In this document: one piece after another, positions 25,146 through 34,276 of the stretch
Layout of the letters: each line of letters begins with the position of its first letter
How positions within the stretch are numbered: the stretch's first letter is position 1
NCBI GenBank assembly: GCA_903847205.1
Contig: CAINDA010000058.1
Coordinates: 1 to 64,000 of the forward strand
Length of the DNA stretch: 64,000 nt
Source: an uncultured Bacteroidota bacterium
GTDB lineage: Bacteria > Bacteroidota > Bacteroidia > 2-12-FULL-35-15
Direction: 5' to 3'
Notes under the pieces: model-generated
Seen by the model: the letters and a program-made list of their open reading frames with translations, nothing else
Told to the model about the DNA's origin: nothing
The model's database searches: none
Program-made: the position numbers and the translations under genes

Positions 25146-27254
25146 ATGAACGTCTGGAATCAAGCTCCTATCGTACGTTTAATAATTCCTCTTATAGCAG
25201 GAATACTCGCTGCTGTCTATTTCCCTTTTCAATTTGAATACGGTATTTTAATTGTCGGCCTCCTGGCTGTAATCATTTCAGCATTAATACTCATTCCTAA
25301 ATTAAATTTTTCTTATAAGCAGTCGTCTTGGTTTGGTATTGTTATAACAGTTTTTTTGTTTGTAATGGCTTACCAGCTGACCATTCTGAAAACTGAAAAA
25401 TTTGCATCTGATCATTTTTCGAAATTTACAGACAGCACTGAATATGTTTACGGCAGGCTTGCCGAACCTTATTTAGAAAAGGCAAAATCATTAAAAGCTG
25501 TAGTGAAAATTCTCGCTGTAAGAAAAGGAAATACATGGCAGAAGACTTCGGGAAGGGCAATGATTTATTTTAAAAAAGATGTCCATTCTCTTAAACTCGA
25601 TTACGGCGATGAAATAATAATGAAAGCCGATTTCAAGAAAATTCCCGCTCCTCAGAATCCCGGTGAATTCAACTATCAAAGCTTCCTGGCTTTTCACAAT
25701 GTATTTGAGCAGGCTTATATTAAAGAAGGGAGCTGGGTATTCAGCGGAAACAACGGCGGGAACAGCCTGATGCATTATTCCATTAGTCTGCGGAACAGTT
25801 TATTAAAAACACTAACAGCAAATCATCTGCAGGGTGATGAATTTTCTGTCGGCGCTGCATTACTGCTCGGTTACACAGATAAATTAGATGCTGAAATTAT
25901 TTCAGCTTATTCAAGCACCGGTGCGCTGCATGTATTGTCAGTATCAGGTTTACACGTTGCTATAATTTATATTGTTTTCAGCTGGCTGTTATTTTTTATG
26001 GACAAAATAAAATACGGAAGCATCATAAAAGCTCTTATACTAATCGCGTTTCTTTGGTTTTATTCAATGCTAACGGGTTTGTCGCCTTCGGTTTTAAGAT
26101 CAGCTGCAATGTTAAGTTTTATAATTATTGCGAAAACTTTTAACCGGCATACCAATGTTTATAATACATTGGCGGCATCGGCTTTTTTCCTGCTTTTATT
26201 TAATCCATATTTAATTATGGATGTAGGTTTTCAATTATCATATTTGGCTGTGCTTGGCATTGTATATATTCAGCCGAAAATTCATAAATGGCTGGAGACT
26301 GATAACTGGCTTCTGGAGCAGATTTGGACAATTACCTCAGTATCAATTGCGGCACAGATAGCAACATTTCCTTTGGGTCTTCATTATTTTCACCAGTTCC
26401 CGAATTACTTTTTAATATCCAATTTTATTGTGATACCGGTTTCTACAGTAATTATGTATTCGGGTATTGCGCTGTTTGCATTCGCTAAAATTTCATTTAT
26501 CGCATCTTATCTTGCATTAGCTTTTAATTGGAGCATTTGGTTTTTAAATGCTTCGGTAAAACTTATTGAAACATGGCCTTATGCTTTAATGCGGGGCATT
26601 TCTATTTCTGCATTTGAAACATGGCTTATTTACGGGTTGATTATTTTATTTTTTGCCTACTTTACTAAACCGAAATTTAAGTATCTGCTATATGCTTTAG
26701 TTTTAACTGCAGTAATTTTATCTATTCGAATCGCAGAGGACTATCAGCATAGCGGACAAAAAAAATTGATTGTTTATAATATTCCAAAAATCAGCGCTGT
26801 GGATTTTATTTCTGCCAAAAGTAATGTACTGCTTACTGATACAGCCTTAGCAAATCACGAAAGCGCTTTATTATTTCATGTAAAGCATAACTGGTGGGAA
26901 TTGGGTTTGAGTAATTCAACCGTAATTACAAGCAGCATTACAGCAGAAAATATTAAAATCAAAAATAATTTTATTCAGTTTATGGATAAGCGCATCGCCG
27001 TTCTAAATGATAAATCGGAACTGAAAAATGCAGAAAAATTATCAGCTCAGCCAATAAATTTGGATTATCTGATCATATCAAAAAATGCAAAGATTAAAAT
27101 GGCCGCTGTTCTTAAACTGTTTCATGCAAAAAAAATAATTTTCGATTCTTCTAACTCTGAGTATATTGTTAACAAGTGGAAAGCGGACTGTATTAAATTA
27201 AATCAGCCGTATTATTCGGTAACAGATTCAGGTGCTTTTATTGTAGATATATAA
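25146..27254 (+). CDS. comEC: ComEC/Rec2-family DNA-uptake channel protein
   Basis: 702 residues, inner membrane. The N-terminal part has membrane segments and an OB-like DUF4131 region (about 25-190). The competence core is about 225-500, with STGALHVLSVSGLHVAI, LTGLSPSVLRSAAM and NPYLIMDVGFQLSYLAVLGI. Family members move single-stranded DNA across the inner membrane. The C-terminal 170 residues follow the usual position of the metallo-beta-lactamase-like domain but show no HxHxDH motif, so that part is degenerate or structural. Confidence 0.92.
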   Translation: MNVWNQAPIVRLIIPLIAGILAAVYFPFQFEYGILIVGLLAVIISALILIPKLNFSYKQSSWFGIVITVFLFVMAYQLTILKTEKFASDHFSKFTDSTEYVYGRLAEPYLEKAKSLKAVVKILAVRKGNTWQKTSGRAMIYFKKDVHSLKLDYGDEIIMKADFKKIPAPQNPGEFNYQSFLAFHNVFEQAYIKEGSWVFSGNNGGNSLMHYSISLRNSLLKTLTANHLQGDEFSVGAALLLGYTDKLDAEIISAYSSTGALHVLSVSGLHVAIIYIVFSWLLFFMDKIKYGSIIKALILIAFLWFYSMLTGLSPSVLRSAAMLSFIIIAKTFNRHTNVYNTLAASAFFLLLFNPYLIMDVGFQLSYLAVLGIVYIQPKIHKWLETDNWLLEQIWTITSVSIAAQIATFPLGLHYFHQFPNYFLISNFIVIPVSTVIMYSGIALFAFAKISFIASYLALAFNWSIWFLNASVKLIETWPYALMRGISISAFETWLIYGLIILFFAYFTKPKFKYLLYALVLTAVILSIRIAEDYQHSGQKKLIVYNIPKISAVDFISAKSNVLLTDTALANHESALLFHVKHNWWELGLSNSTVITSSITAENIKIKNNFIQFMDKRIAVLNDKSELKNAEKLSAQPINLDYLIISKNAKIKMAAVLKLFHAKKIIFDSSNSEYIVNKWKADCIKLNQPYYSVTDSGAFIVDI

Positions 27255-27279
27255 AAGTCTTCTCGACAATTGATTTGTA

Positions 27280-27380
27280 AAACCACAAAGAACGCAAAGT
27301 TATTACGCAAAGAACGCAAAGAAAATTTGAAAACATTGCTTTTGCGAACTTTGCGGTTTTACTCCGCGTCTTTGCGGTTA
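27280..27380. repeat. Palindromic intergenic repeat built of CGCAAAG/CTTTGCG
   Basis: The left half holds AACCACAAAGAACGCAAAG and two more GCAAAG words. The right half holds CTTTTGCGAACTTTGCGG and CGTCTTTGCGGTTA, so the halves are imperfect reverse complements. It fills most of the gap between comEC and the Smr gene. The words resemble dispersed REP-like repeats seen in other Bacteroidota. No protein is encoded. Confidence 0.7.
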
Positions 27381-27438
27381 TTTTTTGAATTGTGAGAAGT
27401 GCCCCAAAATGATTATCATAAATCATTAACTTAGCAGA

Positions 27439-28482
27439 ATGAATTTTAAAATAGGTGATAAAATAAGGCTTCTCAACGAAAAAGGAGAAGGAACTGTCAG
27501 CAGGATTATTACTAAAACTACTGTTGGGGTTACTCTTGAAGACGGTTTTGAAATCCCATACCCTGCAGCAGAACTGGTATTAATTTATGATAAAACTAAG
27601 GCCGGTGAGCCTGTTATAAAAGCTGAGGCTGTTTTTCAAACGTTTGAAGTGCCTGTATCAGATTCTAAAACATCTCACAAGAAAAAGGCTGAGCCCAAAG
27701 GAATTTACATTGCTTTTTCGCCTGAAAAAATAAATGATATTACACATTCAGATATGAATGCCTGGCTGATTAACAATACAGAATACAGCCTTTTATTTAC
27801 TTATTCTTTATTCCAAAACGGAAATTTCATAACTCTTGAAACCGGAACTGCAAAGGCACATGAATCGTTACTGATTGAAACAATCGACAGAAAAGAACTG
27901 GCAGATTTTTCTAATTTTAAAATTGATGCGCTCTTTTTTGATGGAAAGGAACACAAACATTTACTGCCGGTAAGTGAATTGGTAAAACTAAAACCAATTA
28001 AACTTTATAAAGAAAATGCTTTTACAGTAAACAGCTTTATCTCTGAAAAGGCTTTAATAATGAATGTTTGGTACATGGATAATTCATTTGAAGAAGAACC
28101 GAACTATGAATCAAAAGCAGATTTATCAAAAATATTATTTCAAAAGAAGCACCATTCTGAAACTGCAAAAAAATCAAAACCGAATGCCTCCAACAACCCG
28201 GCTGCAGAAATGGAAATAAATTTACACATTGAAGAGTTAATTGATAATTACGAAGGGATGAGTAATGCAGAAATTGTTATTGTTCAGTTAAAACATTTTC
28301 AAAATGCTTTAGACACAGCGGTAAATGAGCATTTCAGAAAGCTGGTTGTGATTCACGGCGTTGGTAACGGCCGGTTAAAACAGGAAGTGCGAAACATACT
28401 TGCTTCTCATAAAAACCTGCAATTTTATGATGCTTCTTACAGCAAATATGGTTTTGGGGCTACAGAGATATTAATAAGCTGA
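27439..28482 (+). CDS. DUF2027-Smr domain protein
   Basis: 347 residues, cytosolic. An N-terminal SH3-like segment (FKIGDKIRLLNEKGEGTVSRI) opens a DUF2027 region (to about 225), followed by a Lys-rich linker. The C-terminal Smr domain (about 258-347) has MEINLHIEELID in the place of the DLHG motif, then KLVVIHGVGNGRLKQEVRNIL, the conserved HGxGxGxL segment. Smr domains are nucleases acting on branched DNA or on mRNA. The first motif here is NLHIEEL, so activity is uncertain. The DUF2027-Smr architecture is typical of Bacteroidota. Confidence 0.9.
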   Translation: MNFKIGDKIRLLNEKGEGTVSRIITKTTVGVTLEDGFEIPYPAAELVLIYDKTKAGEPVIKAEAVFQTFEVPVSDSKTSHKKKAEPKGIYIAFSPEKINDITHSDMNAWLINNTEYSLLFTYSLFQNGNFITLETGTAKAHESLLIETIDRKELADFSNFKIDALFFDGKEHKHLLPVSELVKLKPIKLYKENAFTVNSFISEKALIMNVWYMDNSFEEEPNYESKADLSKILFQKKHHSETAKKSKPNASNNPAAEMEINLHIEELIDNYEGMSNAEIVIVQLKHFQNALDTAVNEHFRKLVVIHGVGNGRLKQEVRNILASHKNLQFYDASYSKYGFGATEILIS

Positions 28483-28502
28483 GAAAATTGGAAGATTATT
28501 AT

Positions 28503-30113
28503 TTATTGTTTAATAAATTTCTTTCTGCTTATGCTCTCACCCGAACTTATTTGAACTACATGCAGCCCGCCTGCAAAAGCTGAAATATCAATATCTGTTT
28601 TTTGTTTTGATGCTTCTGCAGCATATTCTAACTCGCCAAGCATATTATAAATTTTAATTTCTGTTTTTGAAATATTTTCCGGGAGTTCTAATGTTAAATT
28701 ATTTATGGCAGGGTTTGGGAAAATGCTGAAAGAAAAAGTATGGGGTTGATTAATTTGAATTCCGGTGGTGATATTACAATTAGCGGTATCAATAGGCATA
28801 ATGGTTACAAGCCCGTAATTAATATTATCATATCCATCATAAATTTTTGCTTCAATAGAAGCAGAATCAGAAGTACACCAATAGTTATGGCTTGCATTTA
28901 TGCTGGCACTTGCTCCATATTTTAAATCATAAGTAGTATTGCTGCAAATAAGGTTGCAGCTAATTGCAGCATTTGGGCGGCTTAAATTAATGCCAATATC
29001 ATTATACTTTATAATATTATTTGTAATCGTAAAATGTCCTAAGTTATTATTAATTCCAACACTTCCGTATTGAATTGTATTTCCTTCTATTACTGCAAAT
29101 CCATTTGCATTATAGCTGTTGTCAAATATATTTCCTCCGGAATTGTATTCAATATTGTTTCCAATAATTACAGAAACATCACTTTGAATACCTTGTCCAT
29201 TATATCTTATGCTGCAATTAATAATTGAGTCGTCATTTGCAATTATTCCAATAACACTGTTTGAATCAATGCTGCAATTTTTAAAATGGTTTACACTGCC
29301 GCTATTAATGCCTGTTTGGTTGTTTTTAATAAAACAATTATTGGCTTTGATATACGACCCAGCCAACCCTGTTTGATTCGAATTAATAATGCAATTAGTC
29401 ATTGGACCACCCCATTGCAACCCTGTAGTTTGATTCGAGTTGAAAATGCAATTGGTAGTTGAACCTTGGCCTTTCAATCCTGTTCCATTAAAAGAAAAAT
29501 TACTATTATTTACTTTTGCTGAAGCTACACCTATGATCATACCATAGTTTATGTTGTTTTTGAAAATACAAGAGTCTATAATACCGATTCCGTTATTCTG
29601 AAAACTATTTCCATAGCCATTAAAATTTGCCCCCGTGTTATTATAATTGAAATTAGAATTTTTAATAATTATTGAATCGTGAGGGAAAGTGGTATTAACA
29701 ACACTATTTTTAAAATTAATAGCCGTGTTCGCGTATAGGAAAGTACAATAGTTAAATTTCGAAGGCATATTTCCTCCATTCAAGAATATTTGATTCCAAC
29801 TCCCAGCTGATGGAGTAGATGAATTGCTAGTGAATGTAATTGATTGAATTAATGAACCTAAAGCAATGAGAGATGCCTGTCTGATTTCCAATAATTGATT
29901 ATCTGCGAACTTTACTAACACCCCCGGCTGAATAGTAAGCGTAACACCCGGAAAAACCACAACCGTATCAGTAACAATATAAGGGCTATTAGCCAAAGTC
30001 CAGGTTGTGTTTGCATAAATACCACCGCTTACATTTGTCTGCCCTTTAACAGCTGAAGAAATAACAGCCATAAAAATAAAGACGTTCAAAATTTTTTTTG
30101 TACTATTTTTCAT
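28503..30113 (-). CDS. Right-handed beta-helix protein with T9SS type A sorting domain
   Basis: 536 residues. A signal peptide (to about 24, VKGQ) is followed by a region (about 25-440) of repeated N-rich turns such as NSNFSFNG, NCIINSNQTGL and GNNIEYNSGGN, typical of parallel beta-helix (NosD/PbH1-like) folds. A C-terminal type A sorting domain (about 460-536) has FSIFPNPAINNLTLELP, the YNMLGELEY strand, GLHVVQISSG and a basic end. It is therefore exported by T9SS and attached to or released from the cell surface. No polysaccharide-lyase catalytic residues could be identified. It is convergent with the Smr gene (20 bp between stops). Confidence 0.85.
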   Translation of the reverse strand: MKNSTKKILNVFIFMAVISSAVKGQTNVSGGIYANTTWTLANSPYIVTDTVVVFPGVTLTIQPGVLVKFADNQLLEIRQASLIALGSLIQSITFTSNSSTPSAGSWNQIFLNGGNMPSKFNYCTFLYANTAINFKNSVVNTTFPHDSIIIKNSNFNYNNTGANFNGYGNSFQNNGIGIIDSCIFKNNINYGMIIGVASAKVNNSNFSFNGTGLKGQGSTTNCIFNSNQTTGLQWGGPMTNCIINSNQTGLAGSYIKANNCFIKNNQTGINSGSVNHFKNCSIDSNSVIGIIANDDSIINCSIRYNGQGIQSDVSVIIGNNIEYNSGGNIFDNSYNANGFAVIEGNTIQYGSVGINNNLGHFTITNNIIKYNDIGINLSRPNAAISCNLICSNTTYDLKYGASASINASHNYWCTSDSASIEAKIYDGYDNINYGLVTIMPIDTANCNITTGIQINQPHTFSFSIFPNPAINNLTLELPENISKTEIKIYNMLGELEYAAEASKQKTDIDISAFAGGLHVVQISSGESISRKKFIKQ

Positions 30114-30212
30114 TTCAATTTATTTATTAATGTATCCATAAAGGTAGGTCTAAACGCAGCTAATCCTCTATTATTGTCCAATTAATCATTATCTCAAATA
30201 TATCTCCGCAAA

Positions 30213-30243
30213 AAAAAGACGAAGCAATATGCTTCGTCTTTTT
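30213..30243. terminator. Bidirectional terminator between two minus-strand genes
   Basis: Perfect arms AAAAAGACGAAGC (30213-30225) and GCTTCGTCTTTTT (30231-30243) around a 5-nt loop. It lies 22 bp past the stop of the minus-strand gene at 30265-30876, which it should terminate. Confidence 0.85.
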
Positions 30244-30264
30244 AAAATTGAATTGATTTTAATT

Positions 30265-30876
30265 TTAAATATTAATTGTTTCGGGAGCCGAAGCAATACC
30301 TACTTCTAAATCGTTAATAACAAGTACAACATAATACTGGCGCTGTTCGGCTGCATTGCCTGCCAGGTTGGGGCGGGTATCAATACTATGCGGATGAGTT
30401 ACATGTTTAAAATAAGTAAAGGCAGTTTCGTTACCGCGTTTGCTGTAAATATTACCGCCTTCGCAATATTCGAGTCCGAATTTAATATCAACGCCGGTTG
30501 GTACTGCGGCTAACTTAATTTTAGTTTTTACTGTAAGTGTATCAACAATAATTTCGCTTCCGATAATATCGAGCGCTTCACCAATAGTGGTAGAATACCC
30601 GCTGTTTTTTTTCATTGAAACTATAGCAGGCCTAAGCACCGCCATTTGAGTTTTTACAGTGTTATCGCGCTCGGCAACTTTTGCAACACCTGCTGTAAGT
30701 GCAGCATCGGCTTCATCAATTTTGTCGATCATTGCCTGGCAGGCATTCTGCAAGGCAGTGATTTGTAAGGGAGTTAATCCAAGTGCGGCACCATGCACTA
30801 AAATTAAGCCTTTGTAATTTACCAGCCAGAGACGCTGCCCGGCAATGTTTGTTGGGAAATATGGTTTGTGTTCCAT
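30265..30876 (-). CDS. Uncharacterised protein, paralogue of the gene at 42071
   Basis: 203 residues without a signal peptide. The N-terminus PYFPTNIAGQRLWLVNYKG and the central SGYSTTIGEALDIIGSE match PYMPTDDAGKKEWLGNFNS and SKYTDTIGLSLGIIGAD of the protein at 42071, so they form one family. Layout: a helical half (about 1-85), then a beta-rich half (about 115-203) that may be fibronectin-III-like. I know no function for this family. A 21-bp-period array (31105-31294) lies 229 bp upstream of its start, as also happens upstream of the paralogue. It is transcribed alone, with a strong terminator. Confidence 0.75.
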   Translation of the reverse strand: MEHKPYFPTNIAGQRLWLVNYKGLILVHGAALGLTPLQITALQNACQAMIDKIDEADAALTAGVAKVAERDNTVKTQMAVLRPAIVSMKKNSGYSTTIGEALDIIGSEIIVDTLTVKTKIKLAAVPTGVDIKFGLEYCEGGNIYSKRGNETAFTYFKHVTHPHSIDTRPNLAGNAAEQRQYYVVLVINDLEVGIASAPETINI

Positions 30877-31624
30877 TTGTTTTTTTAGGATTATTTGAAA
30901 TCCCTCGTCGAAATAAAAAAATATTTTTTTAAAACGCTAGTCATTTTTAATTTTATCGAACATTTAATTGCATTCAATGTAAAATCGCAGCGTTTCGTCA
31001 TATTATTTTATGATGTAACGATAATGGACTGCAAATAATTCAGCAATTTTTTAAAATATATGTCCTTTAGCAAATTTTTGACCGCCGAATTATAAAAGAA
31101 AACGAATGTTGGTTTTTAGTAAACAATTGTTGGTTTTAAGTAAACATGTGTTTACTTAAAGTAAACTTTCGTTTACTTTGAGTAAACGGTTCTCAAATTA
31201 AAAAAAACGGGAATATTACTTCAAGTAAACGGAAGTTTAATTGAAATAAACAAGTAAATGATGCCGGCAAACAATTGTTTATTAAAATCAAACAATTAAA
31301 TATTTTTATAATTCTCTCCACAGATTTTTAAAAACGGCCGTTTATTTTAAGCAGACAGCCATTTACCGGCATAATAAAAATGTTAAAAGAGGCCATACTG
31401 ATGATTTACTTTGTACAACAATTATTTGCTTTATTAATAAGTCACAGCAAGGCTTTTAATTCCCGGTTTTTTTCCAAAAAGTAAATATTAAATACTGTCT
31501 GATTTTAAAAATCCTTATTCTTTGAAAAAACACCTAATGCCAATTTGTCCAAATTTCTCCCTTGGCATAACGATTGAAACCCATCAGTATATTATTTTAT
31601 TTTTAAAACTAATTTTATTCCAAT
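30877..31624. other. 748-bp divergent intergenic region with array B
   Basis: Separates the minus-strand family gene from lon. It holds array B (31105-31294) and otherwise AT-rich sequence. No ORF and no RNA gene were recognised. Promoters for both flanking genes must lie here. I found no box I would defend. Confidence 0.5.
31105..31294. repeat. Tandem array B, 9 units of 21 bp (GTAAAC type)
   Basis: GTAAAC or a close variant starts at 31119, 31140, 31161, 31182, 31203, 31225, 31246, 31267 and 31288. The spacing is 21 bp throughout, except for one step of 22. Within a unit GTTTACTT is followed by AAGTAAAC, so individual units are near-palindromic. Units differ from each other at many positions between the boxes, so the phasing is better conserved than the sequence. 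Confidence 0.9.
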
Positions 31625-34102
31625 ATGTCTGATAATTTTAATTTAAACCTATTAGTACCAATGATTAACGACAACATAGACGAAGACACAGAATTTATTC
31701 CTTTGCTTTCAACAGAAGATGAGGATCAAATGAATTCTGAAAAAGTGCCTGAGGAACTGTCAATTTTACCTTTGCGTAATACAGTCCTGTTTCCAGGTGT
31801 TGTAATTCCGATTACTGTCGGCAGAGATAAATCCATAAGCCTTATTAAGGATGCTTATAAAGGAGATAAAATCATTGGTGTTGTTTCTCAGAAGAATGAT
31901 AGCATTGAAGATCCGGCACCTGAAGACCTGAATAAAATTGGCACAGTTGCACAGATTATGAAAATGCTGCGTATGCCCGATGGTAACACTACCGTTATTA
32001 TTCAAGGCAAAAAACGTTTTGAGCTGAAAGAAGTTAAGCAGACAGAACCCTACATAAGAGCTGCAATCACAGCATTTTCTGAAACTGCACCTATTAAAGA
32101 TGATCAGGAATTTGTTGCTTTAACTTCCTCTTTAAAAGATCTGGCTTTGCAGATAATTAAGCTAAGTCCGCTTATACCGAGTGAAGCTGGATTCGCGCTT
32201 CGCAACATTGAAAGTCCTTCCTTTTTAGTGAATTTTATTTCTTCCAACATGAATGCACCTGTTGCTGAAAAGCAAAAGATGCTGGAAGTGGCTGATTTAA
32301 AGGAACGCGCCACTATGGTGCTCTCAAATCTTACCAAAGAACTTCAGATGCTGGAGTTGAAAAACCAAATCCAGTCGAAAGTAAAAGTAGATTTAGACAA
32401 ACAGCAGCGCGATTATTTTCTGCAGCAGCAGATGAAAACCATTCAGGAAGAATTGGGCGAAAACAATTTTGCACAGGATATTCAGGGAATGAAAGAGCGT
32501 GCAAAAACTAAAAAATGGTCCAAAGAAGTTTCTGATTCTTTTGATAAAGCTCTTGGCAAGCTGGAGCGCATGAATCCCAATGCTGCTGAATATTCTATCC
32601 AGACTAATTACTTAGAAGTACTGCTTGATCTGCCATGGGCTGAAACAACAACAGATAATTTCGATTTAAAATTTGCTGAGAAAGTTTTGAATAAAGACCA
32701 TTTCGGAATGGATAAAGTGAAGGAACGTATCATCGAACATCTTGCTGTACTTAAGCTGAAAGGCAATATGAAATCGCCTATACTTTGTTTATACGGCCCT
32801 CCGGGTGTCGGTAAAACATCCTTAGGAAAAAGTATTGCAGAAGCGCTTGGGCGGAAATATGTTCGCATGAGTCTTGGCGGACTTCGTGATGAAGCAGAAA
32901 TCCGCGGGCACCGCAAAACCTACATCGGCGCTATGCCGGGCCGTATTTTACAGAATATTAAAAAGGCCGGAACATCTAATCCTGTTTTCATCTTAGATGA
33001 AATTGATAAAGTAGGACATGAATTTCACGGCGATCCGTCTTCAGCACTGTTAGAGGTTTTAGACCCAGAGCAGAACAATACTTTTTATGATAATTATGTT
33101 GAATTGGATTACGATTTATCCAACGTAATGTTTATTGCAACTGCAAATTCATTAAGTACTATTCAGCCCGCTTTGCGCGACAGGATGGAAATTATTGAAA
33201 TTACCGGATACACTATTGAAGAAAAAATGGAAATAGCAAAACGTCATTTATTACCCAAACAGCTGGAAGAGCAGGGTGTAAAAAAAGACCAGATTGCTTT
33301 GAGTGCAGCTATTTTTGAACACATTATTGAAAACTACACCCGCGAATCAGGTGTAAGAGGTTTGGAAAAAGTAATTGCTAAAATTGTACGTCATGCTGCC
33401 AAGTCAATTGCAATGGAGCAGAAGTACAATGTGAATGTTGCTGAAAAAGAACTGATCAAAATACTCGGCCCTGCTCATGCAAAAGACCGCTGGCAGGGAA
33501 ATGATGTTGCAGGCGTTGTAACCGGCCTTGCATGGACATCCGTTGGCGGAGACATTTTATTCATTGAAACCAGCATTACTCGCGGCACTGGAAAGCTCAC
33601 ATTGACAGGCAATTTGGGTGATGTGATGAAAGAGTCAGCTGTTATTGCATTGGAATATTTAAAAGCTCACAGCAGTATTCTCGGTCTAAAGCCGGAAGTA
33701 TTTGATAACTGGAATGTACATATCCATGTGCCTGAAGGAGCTACTCCTAAAGATGGACCGAGTGCCGGGATTACAATGCTTACTGCAATTGCATCTGCCT
33801 TTACCCAGCGTAAAGTTAAAAAACAGTTAGCCATGACCGGCGAAATTACACTTCGGGGCCGTGTATTGGCTGTCGGCGGTATTAAAGAAAAAATATTAGC
33901 GGCAAAACGCGCCGGTATCAAAGAAATTATTTTGTGCATCGACAATAAAAAAGATATTGAAGACATAAAAAAAGAGTACATCAAAGATGTAAAATTTCAT
34001 TATGTTGAACAGATGATTGATGTTGTGAAATTAGCGCTGTTAAAAGAAAAGGTTGCAAATCCTATTGATTTTACAATAAAGGAAGACAAGAAGAAAAAAT
34101 AA
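31625..34102 (+). CDS. lon: ATP-dependent Lon protease
   Basis: 825 residues, the normal length. Lon degrades misfolded and regulatory proteins in the cytosol. The N-terminal substrate-binding domain starts at LSILPLRNTVLFPGVVIPI (about 46-64). The Walker A motif GPPGVGKT is at 391-398 and Walker B ILDEID at 456-461. The catalytic dyad is S713 (PKDGPSAG) with K756 (GGIKEK), 43 residues apart as in other bacterial Lon proteases. The C-terminus is Lys-rich. It is preceded by the 748-bp region with array B. Confidence 0.98.
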   Translation: MSDNFNLNLLVPMINDNIDEDTEFIPLLSTEDEDQMNSEKVPEELSILPLRNTVLFPGVVIPITVGRDKSISLIKDAYKGDKIIGVVSQKNDSIEDPAPEDLNKIGTVAQIMKMLRMPDGNTTVIIQGKKRFELKEVKQTEPYIRAAITAFSETAPIKDDQEFVALTSSLKDLALQIIKLSPLIPSEAGFALRNIESPSFLVNFISSNMNAPVAEKQKMLEVADLKERATMVLSNLTKELQMLELKNQIQSKVKVDLDKQQRDYFLQQQMKTIQEELGENNFAQDIQGMKERAKTKKWSKEVSDSFDKALGKLERMNPNAAEYSIQTNYLEVLLDLPWAETTTDNFDLKFAEKVLNKDHFGMDKVKERIIEHLAVLKLKGNMKSPILCLYGPPGVGKTSLGKSIAEALGRKYVRMSLGGLRDEAEIRGHRKTYIGAMPGRILQNIKKAGTSNPVFILDEIDKVGHEFHGDPSSALLEVLDPEQNNTFYDNYVELDYDLSNVMFIATANSLSTIQPALRDRMEIIEITGYTIEEKMEIAKRHLLPKQLEEQGVKKDQIALSAAIFEHIIENYTRESGVRGLEKVIAKIVRHAAKSIAMEQKYNVNVAEKELIKILGPAHAKDRWQGNDVAGVVTGLAWTSVGGDILFIETSITRGTGKLTLTGNLGDVMKESAVIALEYLKAHSSILGLKPEVFDNWNVHIHVPEGATPKDGPSAGITMLTAIASAFTQRKVKKQLAMTGEITLRGRVLAVGGIKEKILAAKRAGIKEIILCIDNKKDIEDIKKEYIKDVKFHYVEQMIDVVKLALLKEKVANPIDFTIKEDKKKK

Positions 34103-34119
34103 AAAAACAGTTAATATTT

Positions 34120-34165
34120 GAGATGCAGGATTAGAGATTGTCTCCCTTTTCATGCATCTCATTTT
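34120..34165 (+). terminator. Possible terminator after lon
   Basis: GAGATGCA (34120-34127) pairs with TGCATCTC (34153-34160), followed by ATTTTTA. The 25-nt loop and short arms make this a weak call. It lies 18 bp after the lon stop. Confidence 0.4.
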
Positions 34166-34276
34166 TATGCCCCAAAACTTTGAACTTGAAACTTTAAACT
34201 GTTAACTCATAACTCTGTACAATAATTCCTCATTAACCTCGTTTCTAACCCGAATATTTTTATTTACTTTGTGTTA

